Of a stretch of DNA of 64,000 nucleotides, positions 12,181-24,893 are shown one piece after another. This DNA comes from Schistosoma mansoni (Eukaryota; Platyhelminthes; Trematoda; Strigeidida; Schistosomatidae): assembly GCF_000237925.1 (NCBI RefSeq), contig NC_031499.1:3612775-3676774 (forward strand), given 5' to 3'. A program made the translations under genes and the position numbers. Position 1 is the stretch's first letter; each line of letters opens with the position of its first letter. A model generated the notes under the pieces. The model was not told the DNA's origin and searched no databases. It saw only the letters and a list, made by a program, of their open reading frames with translations.

Positions 12181-13574
12181 GTATTTCCACTTTAAATGAT
12201 AATGCTTTCTGTGTAAAATGCCAAATCATTTCAATTAATCAATAATTTGAAGTATTGTTTGTATGATTAAGTTTATCTGATCTAGATTCAACTTATTTGT
12301 CTTTTTTTATAATTCTATGGTTTGTATATTTTATTGTAGCCCCCTAGAATATGATAAACGTAGATTTCAGTTTATTTTGAAAGTCTCAACACTATTTGTC
12401 GATTTACCGAGATTTTTTACATATACATGGCTTAATTAGTTACGGAATATGTTTAGAAATTGGGAAGGCTTGTACTGTTTTCATTCTATATTAACATGAT
12501 CATCTAAAGACAATGTCTCCAGTTTTGATAATTTACTGTCCATAACGAAGTAGGGAAGCTTATAAAGTGTCACATTATTAACTCTACTGAGGGCTTTGAA
12601 ACAGTGAATAAAGTCAAGGTTTCAGCCTTCATGTCTAGATTCTGAATCACAATGATAAATGTATATATACCGATGAATTCAGTATATCAATAACAACTCC
12701 CTATTCATTTTTCAATCTCTTTATTCGCATATCTTGTTGATTAAGCGTATTGAACTTTTTTGGATTGTAACAAAATATGATACCAATTAATGTGAAAAGA
12801 TTAGTGTGAATATCTTAATCCTATAAATAGTTATTCACTTTCAAAATAACTCAATTATAACTCTAACATTGAACAGAATGAATCCGAATTCTATAGGTAG
12901 TATTAACCTCCTTAAACACAGTAAATATATCTTAGTGACAGCTAAATAAAGGTTATAGGTCCAGATCTTTCTATTGATTAACTTTGACTACTTAACCTTG
13001 TTTTCACTGTACAAAACTTAGAAAAACTGATAAAAGACACTAGCAAAGATCGATAATAAATTTTACATAAAATAACATACTTTTGGAAGTCAAATAACAT
13101 AATGACAGAATGTAGTAGTGAGGCAGACATTGCTTATCCGTAATATAACTAACTATATCATCATAATCTAATTCAATGACGAATAATTAAGCAGTAACCA
13201 GAGTCAATAACAACTATGAAATCCATACTTAATGCAACAGTATAAATTATTAGAGAAATATAATCGAGCTCAATGACCCAGATTTACTTAAAATAAAAAA
13301 CGCTTTCACTACACTTTATTAACGCTTATTGATCAAATGTTATCACACTTTACATTAAGTAAGACACAAATATACACTCTTCATTTAGTTTAGTATAAAT
13401 AAGTTGATTACTTAATTAAACTTTATCCAGAAACATCTATATAGTATGACTTATCATTGTATCAAAACAACAAAAGGAACCATTTACCACGCTTATGATA
13501 CAATACATCTTGCAATGCATTCTAAAAGAACCAACAATCCAAGATAAATATAGAGTGACTCATTAAAGAAAGCA
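12181..13574. other. Intergenic, nothing recognised
   Basis: AT-rich sequence after the coiled-coil gene. Its 3' UTR may extend into it (AATAAA at 12607), but no feature is supported. Confidence 0.5.
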
Positions 13575-14040
13575 ACACGAAGATAACAATGTCAAACTTC
13601 ATTGTTCCTACATTCCCATACTAATTGGTTCCTGTTCTCATTCTTTCCCCCTAGATTTTCCTGACCTGCTGCCAGACATTCTATTCCTGACTAGCGTTAT
13701 ATACTACTTATGTCGATATAAGTCGCACACATCATACCAACTAGCACCTTAGTTCCAGGCCCGCATTGGCGTCCGCAGAACAGCACCCTTACCCCCACCC
13801 TGGTTTGCAGCCACACCAAATGTAGTAAATGAGAACACAAGTGGGGACAATCGCATGTGTTTGAACACAAAATTACAGAACATCTCAATGAAATCTGAGG
13901 ACCGTACTAATCATTCTTTGTTCTCGTCCTCTCCTTCTTTGATCTTCTTAACCTTCTGCCTCCAGGCATTTCACCTTCGACTGATGATACATACTACTTA
14001 TATTTATTGACATCAGTAATACACACAATATAGTCACATA
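13575..14040. mobile_element. LTR family 1-related block, rearranged
   Basis: Two partial units related to LTR family 1. One holds the CTGCCAGACATTCTATTCCT ... ATACTACTTATGTCGATATA part, the next the GTGGGGACAATCGCATGTG part followed by a second copy of the first. A GC-richer segment (13740-13800) lies between. Old and fragmented. Confidence 0.45.
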
Positions 14041-14304
14041 AATAAACGGGACAAAAATAATATTTAAAACAGAAAGAAGTGCAAAAAGGAAAACTATTTA
14101 AAGCTGTTAAATAAGAAGGAGAAACAAATAGGGCAATAAATGGATATCATATTTTACAAACCTTATCAACAGTAAACTTTGTTGGAATCATTATCAAGTA
14201 GTATGGTGTAATATAAATAAAAAAAAGACAATGGAGAGTTAAGAAAGTCTTGAGTTGTGAAAAATAAAACACTGAACACCAAAAAAAGGAACAGGTTTTT
14301 TCAC

Positions 14305-14806
14305 AGTTGAAATCATGAGTCAATTAAAGCTAGATCACCATGGAAAACCTGGAAACACTAGGCGGCCGTTTCGTCTTATTATGGGACTCCTCAGCAGTGC
14401 GCATCCACGATCCCGCGCTCACGAGATTCATATGCTCACTAGTGATTGACATCAAGGGATATTTCCTGGAGTTCTAGTTAGAAGTAGTGACCAGTGGAGT
14501 TCAACCAGGTCTGTTGGGAGATAACAACTCACTGAAGACAATAGTGGATGGTTGCTCGATTTCGTGGATTGGTTGAAGTTAGACATGAACACCGTTGGAT
14601 ACCGTCTCAGTGGTCTGAAGGTGCGAGACTGATAGGCCCTGGGTTCGAATCTCACGGGGCGGGATCGTGAATGCGCACTACTGAGGAGTCCCACAATAGG
14701 ATGGAACAGCCGTCCAGTGCTTCCAGGTTTTCCTTGGTGGTCTAGCTTTAATTGACTCATGATTTCAATTATAAAAATACTGAAATATCCACAAAACCCC
14801 TTCCGA
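14305..14806. repeat. Hammerhead SINE family B, inverted pair with target duplication
   Basis: Left arm (14305-14435) is -: T1 end (AGTTGAAATCATGAG), ribozyme, part of the B-box region. Right arm (14436-14806) is +: a full unit from TATGCTCACTAGTGATTG through A and B boxes (GGGTTCGAATCTCACGG) and ribozyme to the T2 end (CACAAAACCCCTTCCG). Flanks repeat: aggttttttcac (14293-14304) and agtttttttcac (14807-14818), 11 of 12 identical. Both ribozymes carry core or cleavage-site changes. Confidence 0.85.
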
Positions 14807-15139
14807 AGTTTTTTTCACTCTTAAAATGGTGTTAACATTCGATCGAACCCTACTTTACAATCTTTCTAATTTACCAATTAACACATGGGAACTATGAGTT
14901 GAGCATGACATTTAAAAACAGAATTCTTATTCATTCGAATACATACTACTCAGTTGTTTTCTTTTTTGTTAATGGAATTCAACAGTGTAAATAAATCTGT
15001 TATGTTACATATATGTGCTAAATAATTTATAATTTATATGTGATAATGAAGTTGCATAGATATTGTCTTTCTTTCTTTTTTATTTACATTAATTAACACA
15101 TTTTCAAGCAAGTCACTAGTGAGCATATAATAATTATCA

Positions 15140-15352
15140 GTATAGGGTTGTGAAGATGGATTTGTTGGAGTCCTAGTGGAAAGTTATGACCAGTGAAGTT
15201 CAACTGTATCTTGTGTGAGGTAGTTTATTGACTGAAGACAATGGAGGACGATTGCGTTATATTGTGGATTAGTTGAAGTTAGATATTAACACCGTTGAAT
15301 GTCGGCCAAATGGGCTAGAGGTTAGGTGTTTGCGTGCGAGACTGGTGTTATA
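15140..15352 (+). repeat. Hammerhead SINE family B, truncated before the ribozyme
   Basis: + copy from the 5' region (GTCCTAGTGGAAAGTTATGA) to the A box (GGGCTAGAGGTTAGGTG), ending at GTGCGAGACTGG. The B box and ribozyme are missing. Confidence 0.75.
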
Positions 15353-16930
15353 CTTTTTTAATTTAGTTATGTTATTTATGTAACCTGATGAACACTATGT
15401 TGTAGTTTTGAGTTGTATAGGAGTAAGCATGTACAGTTTTAGAAAATAAAATTCATGTTAGGTAACTATAAGTATAATAATAACGATTCTGAACCTTGGT
15501 TTAGTGTTAGTTTAGAATCATCAGCAAGTGGAATCTAGAATTTTGGGGGAACTGATGTCCCCTGAGAGAAATGTCCATTTTCACAATCTATGAGATTATC
15601 TGTGATATCAGCTCACACTGCTTATCAGTGTGTACCCACAACAACCCTCATGAAGCAATTCAACCCCTGAGTTTTATGTTTAAAGGAGCCATATATAAAT
15701 TCCACTGTGGAGTTCAAAATTAGAGCAGAATAGCTCCCCAATATTTTTAAGTTTTTAATGATTATCTAGCTAAAATCAGTCAATCACATACTCTAGTTGG
15801 TAAAAATTCAGAAAAAGCCTTCTCTACTGATAGCTCAAACCAATTTACAACTTTTCTGTAGAGTATTTTTAGATCTCCTCTTTTTACTTAAGGCGTTTGA
15901 ACTAACACCTACTGTTATATCTGTGGAGTTGTTTAAGTGACTTGGTACTGAAAACCTCAAATCCGACAACATACAGTAAAAAAAAATAAAGACAGTTGAT
16001 ATAGATTTTTTTGACCCTCAAAATAAATCATGCTAATATCTGGATATATTACTTTTTAGATGATTTATTTAAGCCTGTTACCCCTCGTGGAGGAGCATAG
16101 GTCGCCCATCTGATCAGATTTCACAATAGCTTAACTTCCTCTTCTCATTCTATCTTATCATCTATCTACTTAGGTTATTAAACTGGAAATAAGATCTTGA
16201 ATTTAATTTAGCCTGACGTATCATTTACCGTCATGGATAAGAATTGGTTAAAATATTTCACTACGTTATATCTGTACATGCATTTCGAGGGTGAGTAAAC
16301 TATGTATCTAGTGTAAAACCATAACTTGAGTTTCGATAATAGTACAGAATATTTCCAGGTAATCACCAATACTGTACATTGATACTGATACTTCTAGTGA
16401 ACAGTATCTAAAGTCCAGATGCATTGCACCAAAATATGATACAACTATCCAGATTATTAGGGAAACCGAGAAACAAATGGTTATTTAAGAAAAATTCAGG
16501 TCACTGAACTCAGTGGTAAGTAGTATACGATTAGGCGGTTGATAAATCTCACTTTTTCTCGCCACTCAAAACATTTTTATTATCATAATATAAAAGAAGA
16601 GATAGTCTTCACTAAGTCGCGTAAGAAGTGGTGTATTTAATTTCAATTTTCAATAGCCAGTTGCATATCCCGCACATGTTTACATGATTGTGACTTTTCT
16701 AACAAACATATTTTCTAGAACGACTGGAGAATGTAAAGAGAATAAAAAAGAGACTCGATAAATTACTCATTCATTAATATATTTCCTATGCATAACACAG
16801 GTCAACTATATGCTGTTAAACACAACAAGTTTTCCAAAAACCCCTTATCAATCGCATGCTCATCAAGTTTCAACTATTGGCTGGTAAAGTATAAAGGTTG
16901 TCAAGACATGGTTAGGACGGAATGAACTGT
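15353..16930. other. Intergenic with only a LINE scrap
   Basis: AT-rich. The only recognisable item is the 38 bp RTE-like tail at 16073-16110. A stretch near 15540-15680 may be a very worn family B copy but is too weak to call. Confidence 0.45.
16073..16110 (-). mobile_element. RTE-like LINE, last ~40 bp only
   Basis: GCCTGTTACCCCTCGTGGAG and GAGCATAGGTCGCCCA on + are the reverse complement of the extreme 3' coding end (GGL-SSTRGNR) shared by the other RTE-like copies. Confidence 0.6.
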
Positions 16931-17215
16931 ATTAGTAATAGTAGTAGTAGTGTGCTATGTGTGCTACTGATGTCAACAGTTATATGTAGTATGTATCACT
17001 AATCGGAAGTGGAATGCTTCGTGGCAGAAGGTTGAGAAAATCGAAGAGAAGAGAACGAGGACAGAGAGTGTTTAGTGTGGAAACGAAGGAACAACAAAGT
17101 CTGAGATAAGTGATGGATATTTTGCAAACGAAGTATTACTGTATGGTTCTCAGACTTAACCAAGGCATTCTGTAACGTACTCAAATGTATTTGGTTGCCC
17201 TCACTATAGTAGTAA
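16930..17215. mobile_element. LTR family 1-related repeat
   Basis: Shares the block order of LTR family 1 (ATGTAGTATGTATCACTAAT, GCAGAAGGTTGAGAAAATCG, TACTGTATGGTTCTCAGACT, then TTGCCCTCACTATAGTA). Strongly diverged and probably old. Confidence 0.45.
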
Positions 17216-18117
17216 TAAATGATTCCATAAAATCAATAGTCTTTTGACATTGCTGCTGACTTTGTTAGTATTAATGGAAAACAACCACTTAAAGGCACTG
17301 AATTAAGCATCATTATAGAAGCACGTCATGATTTGATGTGAAATATTTCTCCTGGTCTAGATTATCAGTTTGAACTTCAAACATTACTCTACTTTGTCAT
17401 AAAATCAAATACATTCTTCTTCTCGACTAGGTTCACCTTTCTTTGGTTGGTTTTAGGTAATTTTGTTAGCAAATACTTGGTGACCAGTATTGTCTTACTC
17501 TATTATATATATTATTTTAATACTCAGTATATATAAGTTGAATGCATGTGACTTTCACACTACTACGTTACAAAAAGCATAACGGAAAACAAATATGTAT
17601 ATATCAACAGTTGAATTCAGGAGTCGGTCTAAACTAGACCACCATGGAAAACCTGCAAGCACTGGATGGCCGTTTCATCCTCGTATAGGACTCCTCAGCA
17701 GTATGCACATACGTATACATAATATCTAAATCAACAAAATTTTATCTAATTCATTCATTTATCTATTTACATTGTATTAACTTGAAATTCACATAACAGT
17801 CATAAAAAAACGATTCTCTGTTATAGAAATGAATGCTGAACCATCTGTATCATTTTAATGAATTCAGTGAAATAAAACAGATTTAATCATGACCATATGA
17901 AATATAAATAAGAAACAATATGCTTATGATATGCTAAACAAATGTATAAACAACCATATTCATACTAATTACATAACATAGTTCTGGTCAAACCAGAAGT
18001 TAAGAGTTTTGATTCTATTTATATACACAATCATTGTATGCTAATATCTGTTCATAGATGAAATTGTAACGGTTTATAGTATACATGATGAATTGATTAG
18101 TAAATGAAGAGGAGTAT
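17216..18117. other. Intergenic; one short SINE piece
   Basis: AT-rich. Contains the family B piece at 17615-17715; otherwise nothing supported. Confidence 0.5.
17615..17715 (-). repeat. Hammerhead SINE family B, ribozyme-end fragment
   Basis: - strand tail (CTAGACCACCATGGAAAACC) and ribozyme arms (AAGCACTGGATGGCCGTTTC ... GACTCCTCAGCAGTATGC). It is truncated just after the ribozyme; the second core block is altered by one base. Confidence 0.75.
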
Positions 18118-19910
18118 TAGAGATGACAAGCAGTAATATGTGGAAGATCTAGTAACGACAGCGGAAATATGAGACATTTATATGATACAACGAAGAAGCC
18201 ATCAGGGAAATACAGTAAACCATAGAGACCAGTCAAGGATAAAGAAGGAAGGACAATCACTAAGGTTCAAGGATAAAGGAACAGATGGGTAGAATACTTC
18301 GAGAAACTGTTGAATAGACTAGTCCCATTGAATCTACCGGACATTGAAGCAGCACACACAGACCTTCCTATAGATGTCACTACACCAAAGATCGAATAAA
18401 TCAGGATGGCCATCAAGTATGGGAAAGCAGCAGGGCCTGACAATATAACCAGGTGGAGCTGCGAAGTCAGGCATAGAAATAACTGCAATCATGCTTCACA
18501 TTCTCTTCAGGAAGATTTGGAAGGAAGAACCGGTGCCACTGATAGACTGGAAGGAAGGATACCTCATCAAGATACCAAAGAAAGGAGATCTGAGCAAATG
18601 TGAGGACTACAGAGGCATCACACTACTGTCAGTACGAGGAAACTTTTCCAACAGAGTGTTGATGAACCGGATGAAAGATCCAGTAGATGATCGACCTCGA
18701 GATCAGCAGACCTGATTCCATAAGAATCGGTCGTGCACATACCAAATCAGGACACTACGGATCATCGTTCAAAAACCAATTGAATGGAACTCGTCACCAT
18801 ACATCAACTTCACTGAATATGGGATAGCATTCGACAGTGTGGACAAAAAGAATTTATGGAGACTTCTTCAACACTATGGTGAACCTGAGAAGATGGTCAA
18901 CATCATACAGAATTCTGACAACGGACTACACTGCAGAGTGGTGCATGAAGGATAGCTGACACATGCATTCCAAGTGAAGACCGGTGTTGGACATGACTGA
19001 TTACTATCCTTCCTCCTATTTCTTGTCGTTATTGACTGGATTATGATGATCTCCATATCTATCAGGAAGCACGGAATATCATGGACAAGTTGGATGTAGC
19101 TAGATGATCCAGACTTCGCAGATGACCTAGTTCTCCGATTCCATACACACTAACAAATGCAAATGAAGACAGATAGTGTAGTAGCAGTCTCTGATTCAGT
19201 AAGCCTCAACATACATAAGGGTAAAAATCCAGATCCTCAGATACTGCACAGAGAACACAAACCCAATCACACATGATGGACAAACTCTGGAAGAGATGGA
19301 AATCTCCACGTACCTGAGAAGCATCATCGATGAACGTGGAGGATCTCATGCAGACGTAAAAGCAAGGACTGGCAAGGCAAAGGTAGAATTCATACAGTTG
19401 AAGAACACATGGAATTCGAAACAACTGTCAACCAATATCGAAGTCAGAATCTTCAATACGAACGTCAATACACTTCTACTGCATGGAGGTGAAACTTGAA
19501 AGACTACTACAACCATCATCAAAAAGATACAAGTATTTACAAATAACTGTTCACTCAAGATACTCGATGTCCGTTGGTCGGATACTATTAGCGACAACCT
19601 ACTGCGGTAGAGAACGAACCAAATTCCAGATGAGGAGGAAATTATGGAAATACGTTGAAAGTGGGTAGGACATACATTATGAAAATCACAAAACTGCATT
19701 ATGAGACAAGTGCTAACTTGGAATACTGAAGGGAAACAGAAAAAAGGCCAAATATTACACTGCTCCGAGAATCGGAAGTAGAAATGAAAAGAATGAATAG
19801 CAACTGGAAAGAAGTGATAAGGATTGCCAAGACAGAGTTTGATGGAGGGTGCTAGCGAGTGGCCTATTCTCCTCCACGAGGGGTAACAGACGTAAGTAAG
19901 TAGGTTAGAT
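18118..19910 (+). mobile_element. RTE-like LINE, 5'-truncated reverse transcriptase
   Basis: About 1.8 kb of a non-LTR element. Conserved blocks in order: GKAAGPDNI; ILFRKIWKEEPVPLIDWKEG and YLIKIPKKGDLSKCEDYRGI (RT fingers); INFTEYGIAFDSVD (catalytic A motif, normally kAFDSVD); VKTGV; FADDLVL (active-site FADD, after DDPD); then the thumb and C-terminal region to RGNR. Several stops and frame changes are present. It ends with GGGGTAACAGACGTAAGTAA. The FADD box and tail link it to the 51.5 kb copy; assignment to the RTE clade (SR2-like in schistosomes) is from memory of the family. Confidence 0.88.
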
Positions 19911-20430
19911 AACCATTAAAAATCAAGAAAAGTTGGATAGCTAGTTTTTCGAAATATTAGACTTCGTGTTTCACAACCCACCTGAGGGTTGGAAACCAAG
20001 ACCTTTAGGTCTCTAAGTGAGTGCTTAATCTCTAGACCTCTGGACGCTAACGTGTTTAAATTCAACCAATCTCTTGTGTAGTAATCATAATTATTTGTTT
20101 ACTGGTGAATAATTTTGGGAGATGACTCCTAGAGTTCTAGTCACAGCCAGTGATCAGTGCAGGTCAACCACACTGAGTATCAGTCAGTTACACACGAATA
20201 AAATTAACAGATGGTTCCACAATATTGCAAAGTGACTGACATTAAATATATGAACTATTAGATGGCGGCTGAGTGATCCAAAGGTTAGACGTTTACTTAG
20301 AGACCTAAACATTTTGGGTCTGATCTACGGTGCAGTTGTGAATGTACATTAGTGAGGATTTCCACACTTGGATGAAACGGTTGTTCGATACCTCCTGGTT
20401 TTCGAAAGTTATCTAAGTAAAGTCATCCTA
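19911..20430. repeat. Hammerhead SINE family B-like, degenerate inverted pair
   Basis: 19950-20060 keeps - strand tRNA-like traces (GACCTTTAGGTCTC, TCTAGACCTCTGG). 20100-20430 is + with 5' region, A box (GGCTGAGTGATCCAAAGGTT), B-box remnant and a ribozyme ghost (TTAGTGAGGATTTCC ... GGATGAAACGG). Much older than the other pairs. Confidence 0.5.
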
Positions 20431-20939
20431 TGTTGTACAATACAAAATTCAATAACCACTACAGGTCTCCCATATAGAAATTTAGGCTCATAGTTGTGCT
20501 TTACATTTCCTACATATATATAACACCTAGTTGCGTACACTTTCATTCAGTTGCCAGTTAAAGCAACTTAATCATTCTCACTTTTCTCAATCACACGGCT
20601 GAGTGGCCTAGCCTATATGTCTACATTTAAATAGAATGATCTCAGAAAGTAACGGTGCTTCTCTATTTAATAATAAAAACAATCGATAATAACAGCTGGC
20701 AATAGAGCAATATAAAATCAATATCATCTTGTAGTAACAAGAATCTTTCCAATGCACTAATGTATCCATCTTTAAAATACACAAAAAAAAATCAATACTT
20801 CAATGTAGTTTATCTTAAATTATAGACTTTTATAATCAATATGTGAACACAATACTTACAAATAGACGATTACTCACATTAGAATATAAATCTTAATTGT
20901 TTGATCTTTTGTGAAATCAGAATACAGTATTCCGTTATC

Positions 20940-22360
20940 TAAGTAAGAGTGTTATTATTGTCTTTTTGAATCGTTATAACTATGTAATCGGATGTAGAGA
21001 AATCCTCTAAAGAGACCATCCTAAAGGATGGAACTGAAAAAAAAACGTGACATATATTATTTAAAATCTTAAAGAAGATGAAAGATAAGTCTATTGTCAA
21101 CCATAACCTCTATGAACATATTGAACTATCAGGTTCCGTTATACCAAGACTATATGAACACCCAAAAGTTCATAGAAAACGTATTCCTCTATGTCTTTTA
21201 CTCTCCGTATCATTTGATTGTTAAAAAATTAACTGAACTTTTACAAATGGTTAGAAATCATATCAACATATGCACACACTCTTGATTTATTTGATTTTAT
21301 CTATTCAATTATGAATGTCAATGTAAGTGGCAAGAAAATGATCTCATTGGATGTTCATTTACTCTTTACGGATATTTCACTCATGGAAACTAACTATTTT
21401 TATGCACCTATATTAAATTAATAATAACTTCAATATTTGAGTCCAGAAATATTATTTAAAAGAGTTATTTCTGCTATGTACTTTCAATTTATAATTCAAA
21501 TTTAATAATAATTTCTATAGACAAACTGATGGAGTTGCATTGTGTTCACTATTGTACCCCCTCTTAGTCGACTGTATCCTAGCCAATCTGGAAAACACAG
21601 TACTTCAACCAACAATTCAGCTAAACGTATAATTGTCTTCTCAAGTCCACAAATTTCTCATTCTAATAATATACAAAAAAGTTTGAATCTCTCTTTAATT
21701 GCTTCATTGAACCAATTCAGATTAACGATGACTAATAAACAGATAATATAGGATTTCATTATTCCATAACACTATCATGAAAGATCCTTAAGGTAATTAT
21801 AAACTTCAAAGAGAGTAGAATCAATTCAAAGAGGCAGATATATATTTGTTTGATAACACCCATGTGAAGCATTGTATTTAAACCTTTATCGTATGTACTA
21901 ATTAACTTAAAGAAATTCATGAAATGGGTATTGAAGCAGTATAAACTAAAAAGAAACAATTGAAGCTTGATGAATACTAAGGAAGTTAGCTATAAACTAA
22001 ACTAAACGAATAATCACTCTCAGTGTACATAAACTGTGTGTGTTGAAGGGATTTACATTAATAAAGGAGAGAACAAAAAAGTGACTATCAAGATACTGAA
22101 TGAAAAAGAGCTTCCATTAATAAGTATTACCATCAAAAAGGTGTATATTAGTAAAGGTAAACTTTCAAAGGGGGGAATAACATTTTTAACGGTGTGAAAT
22201 ATGTCCGATTTACCCTCCGTCTCTTCATCCTACGATCAATCAAAAAAGTAATTTTCTAAACATCTAATAAAAAGTCTACTTTTGACAAATACGGTATTTC
22301 TTTGAATAGTGGTAATAAATTGTTAGTTATATCGCCCTAGTCATGCTATCCCGCACATCT
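20940..22360 (+). mobile_element. Penelope-like element, reverse transcriptase fossil
   Basis: Read across frames, the + strand shows Penelope-type RT blocks in the expected order: IVFLNRYNYVIG; KDKSIVNHNLYEHIELSGSV and IPRLYEHPKVHRKRIPL (family 'sGsviPrlYGlPKiHK'); SPYHLIVKKLTELLQMVRNH; MISLDVHLLFTDI ('SLDV.SLFTnIPl'); DGVALCSLLYPLLVDCILAN and LEN ('DGVaMGsPLgPllAnifm'); then VFSSPQ.... Around 22.15-22.25 kb, FKGGNNIFNGVKYV resembles the later 'FKGD' region. No complete GIY-YIG nuclease seen. The copy is broken many times and old. Penelope-like elements are reported from schistosomes. Confidence 0.8.
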
Positions 22361-22496
22361 ATTTCAAACAGTTAGGGGATAATATCTTTAAAGTAATGTT
22401 TGTGTGTGTTAGATTTCCAATAGAACAAGAGTTTGTTAGACAATTTGTAATAGACTTAATTACGATTAAGTATTTTCGATGAAAATGTAATGGATC

Positions 22497-22600
22497 AGAG
22501 GGGGTTTTGTGGAGAATTTAGTATTTTCACTGTTGAAATCATGAGTCAATTGAAGCTAGACCACCATCGAAAACCTGGAAGCACTGGACGGCAAATTATA
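22497..22600 (-). repeat. Hammerhead SINE family B, tail fragment
   Basis: T2 end (AGAGGGGGTTTTGTGG), tail and the start of the ribozyme arm (GAAGCACTGGACGGC), then abruptly unrelated sequence. Confidence 0.75.
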
Positions 22601-23334
22601 TTAGGAGTTGTTCTAGGAAATTGTATATACGGCCTTGTGAGCACCTCTCAGTGTGGTTAAGCGCAAATATGGTTAAACCTGTTAATAGGTTGATTTTAGC
22701 TCATTTAGTAAAAGTGGACTATACAGCCAACATGGAGCAATAATTCACGATAATATGTCGTGTGAACAGCAGTCTGTCTAGATCCGTCAGACCAAAAATC
22801 CCTCAGAAGGTGGCTAACAGTGGAATCCAAGATGATCGTTCCATTCTATTTGAGTTTGTTATGATTGTGGATTCAAGAAATGATTTCGAACCGTTAAGAA
22901 AAAAACATTTTCATAAAATGTGTAAATAAAAACAAGACAAAACTGTGATATTTATGAAATACATTTTAGGGAGATAAAAAGAAAACTTCTTTTTATCATT
23001 CAAAAGTAGACTATCTATGGATCATCGATCTCTTCTTGTTCGAAAAACAACAATTTGTTGATAACTATTCACATGTGTGTGTTGATGTATAAAATAAATT
23101 ACCTGTAAAGTTGTTCAGTGAAAGCTCTCATTTACTCTTTGACAATTGTGGTTTCTGATTGAATACTAACAGACAAGCTACTTTCAAAATAAGTGAACAG
23201 ATTCATTTTATGTTCTAGTGAGAATTCATGATTGGTGTGGTTTTAACATATTGGAAGTTAAATAGTCATCCTCAGTGGCGTTACATGATCGTAGGGCTAC
23301 AAAACAAATTCAATGAAGTTGGAATCGTACCATC
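22601..23334. other. Intergenic, nothing recognised
   Basis: AT-rich; no supported gene or repeat. Confidence 0.5.
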
Positions 23335-23580
23335 GCGTGGACGCTGACTCAGAGCTCCTAATGGTTAAGCGTTCACCGTGAGGACTGAATGTTCTGGACT
23401 TAATCCCCGGGTTAAGGTTGTAGATGGCCACTGCTTAGGAGTCTCGTACCAGGATATAACAACAATTCAGTGCTACTTAGATTTCAACGATATACCAACT
23501 AAAATCAATCTCTAATGAATACAACCTGCAAATTAAACCAGTCTACACAAAATCCCTTCAGCTGAGTTTCAATATTTCCT
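23335..23580 (+). repeat. Hammerhead SINE family B-like, degenerate copy
   Basis: A-box trace (CTCCTAATGGTTAAGCGTTC), B-box trace (CTTAATCCCCGGG), ribozyme ghost (CACTGCTTAGGAGTC ... CAATTCAGTGC) and a tail ending near CACAAAATCCC. Inactive. Confidence 0.55.
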
Positions 23581-23879
23581 TCCATCTATCTTTCTAGATT
23601 AGAATGACGCACGTTTATCAACTTCGGCAAGTTTATGATTCCCTAATGGAATATTTGGTAAAATAATAAAATTTAATGAAGCGATATGGTGGCAGTGAAG
23701 TTAGTATTAAATTGTTGAACCGAATGAGGAATTATGAAATTATGTATCGTAACACCAACAGTTGTAGGTTTGCTTTATCACTGATTAGTGACAATTTTCA
23801 TGTTTAGCTTGCTCTCTAAGTACTAATGGAATTCTTTTAGTCGTGATCACTAGTTTTAAATGACTTGGTACTTTATACA

Positions 23880-24330
23880 CTAAGTTAAACTGACAGGTGG
23901 TTTGAGGTAGGTGACAGGAAACTTTGAACCATGGTTTCTTGTTAGCTGGGATTCATTACCAAGACGTTTCTATATTCTTGAGGAAAATGATAAGCCCTCC
24001 AACCACCTAACATTTCATCATAGTGTAAGCAATGCCAAGTCTTATAGACTCTTGATCACATTGTAAGTTCAGTGACAGGATTTGCACAGCACTTAAACCG
24101 TTAGACAAACATGAAGTTGGTTAATTCTTAATTATCAAAAAATTTTAAGTATCTGATTCCTCTAGGAGGTTAGTTACAAGCCAAATAGCCCGGTAGCTAT
24201 ATCTCAGACTAGGAATCTGGATGACACTAAGTTGAATCTATCACGGAACATTAATTCTTTCAAGATAACAGGGACATCTTGCTGAAGAGTGCGAACCAGC
24301 ACGACTACCTCTGATCATTTAACAATAAGA
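23880..24330 (+). repeat. Hammerhead SINE family C-like, degenerate
   Basis: Contains a family C tail-like stretch (GGTGGTTTGAGGTAGGTGAC), tRNA-like remnants (CTCAGACTAGGAATCTGGAT) and a ribozyme ghost (CATCTTGCTGAAGAGTGC ... CCAGCACGACTACC). The order is disturbed. It belongs with the copies at 27.2 and 45.6 kb. Confidence 0.5.
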
Positions 24331-24580
24331 ATTGTAATATATGTCATCACAATTATGTAAATGATAAGAATACAACGATTTTATTTGATGTTTGCTGGAT
24401 ATAAGAAATTAAGTAGACCGGATTAACGCTGTCATATTAAGGATTAAGTAAAACGATACTGGGAACAATAAAGAAAAATAACAAAACTAACTAAGCATTT
24501 GACAATGGGAGATTTACCTAATACCATTCATATGATAGATAATCAGTACAAAATAAACAATAGTAATAATCCTAGTTATA

Positions 24581-24660
24581 AGCAAAGATGGATAAGAGAC
24601 TGACCAGTTGTAGTCCTAAACATCAATGGGAAGATACAAACAAACTATACTAAGTAAATT
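24581..24660. repeat. Sm-alpha SINE, minimal inverted pair with perfect target duplication
   Basis: Only 80 bp: 13 bp of - strand segment A (AGCAAAGATGGAT) joined to + segment B (AAGAGACTGACCAGTTG to AAGTAAATT). The pair is flanked by a perfect 14 bp direct repeat, TAATCCTAGTTATA, at 24567-24580 and 24661-24674. The flank next to the left end (TTATA) could pair with the element RNA at UAUAA. Confidence 0.9.
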
Positions 24661-24893
24661 TAATCCTAGTTATAGTTTAAAACTTAAACAAAAGTAAAGA
24701 AATAATAGAGATTTACTCTATAGTCTCAACAGAATCATGTTACATTTCATGGATAACTAATATTTTCTGTTGTTTCATTAAGGATATATTATGGTGAATA
24801 TATATGCCAAGACATGAGATTTAAAGTATTTAACGTGGTGATATGTTCTAATTTTTTCATAATACCATGTAAGTACTCATAATTATCATCGTA

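Noticed and set aside
13697-13888. Cys-rich 63-codon ORF resembling a small secreted protein
   Set aside because: No signal peptide, and it overlaps a rearranged LTR family 1 block.
21542-21751. Exon-like + ORF (FSSPQISHSNNIQKSLNLSL) considered as an extra exon of the coiled-coil gene
   Set aside because: Phase does not fit the upstream donors, and neighbouring frames show Penelope-like RT blocks in order, so it belongs to that fossil.
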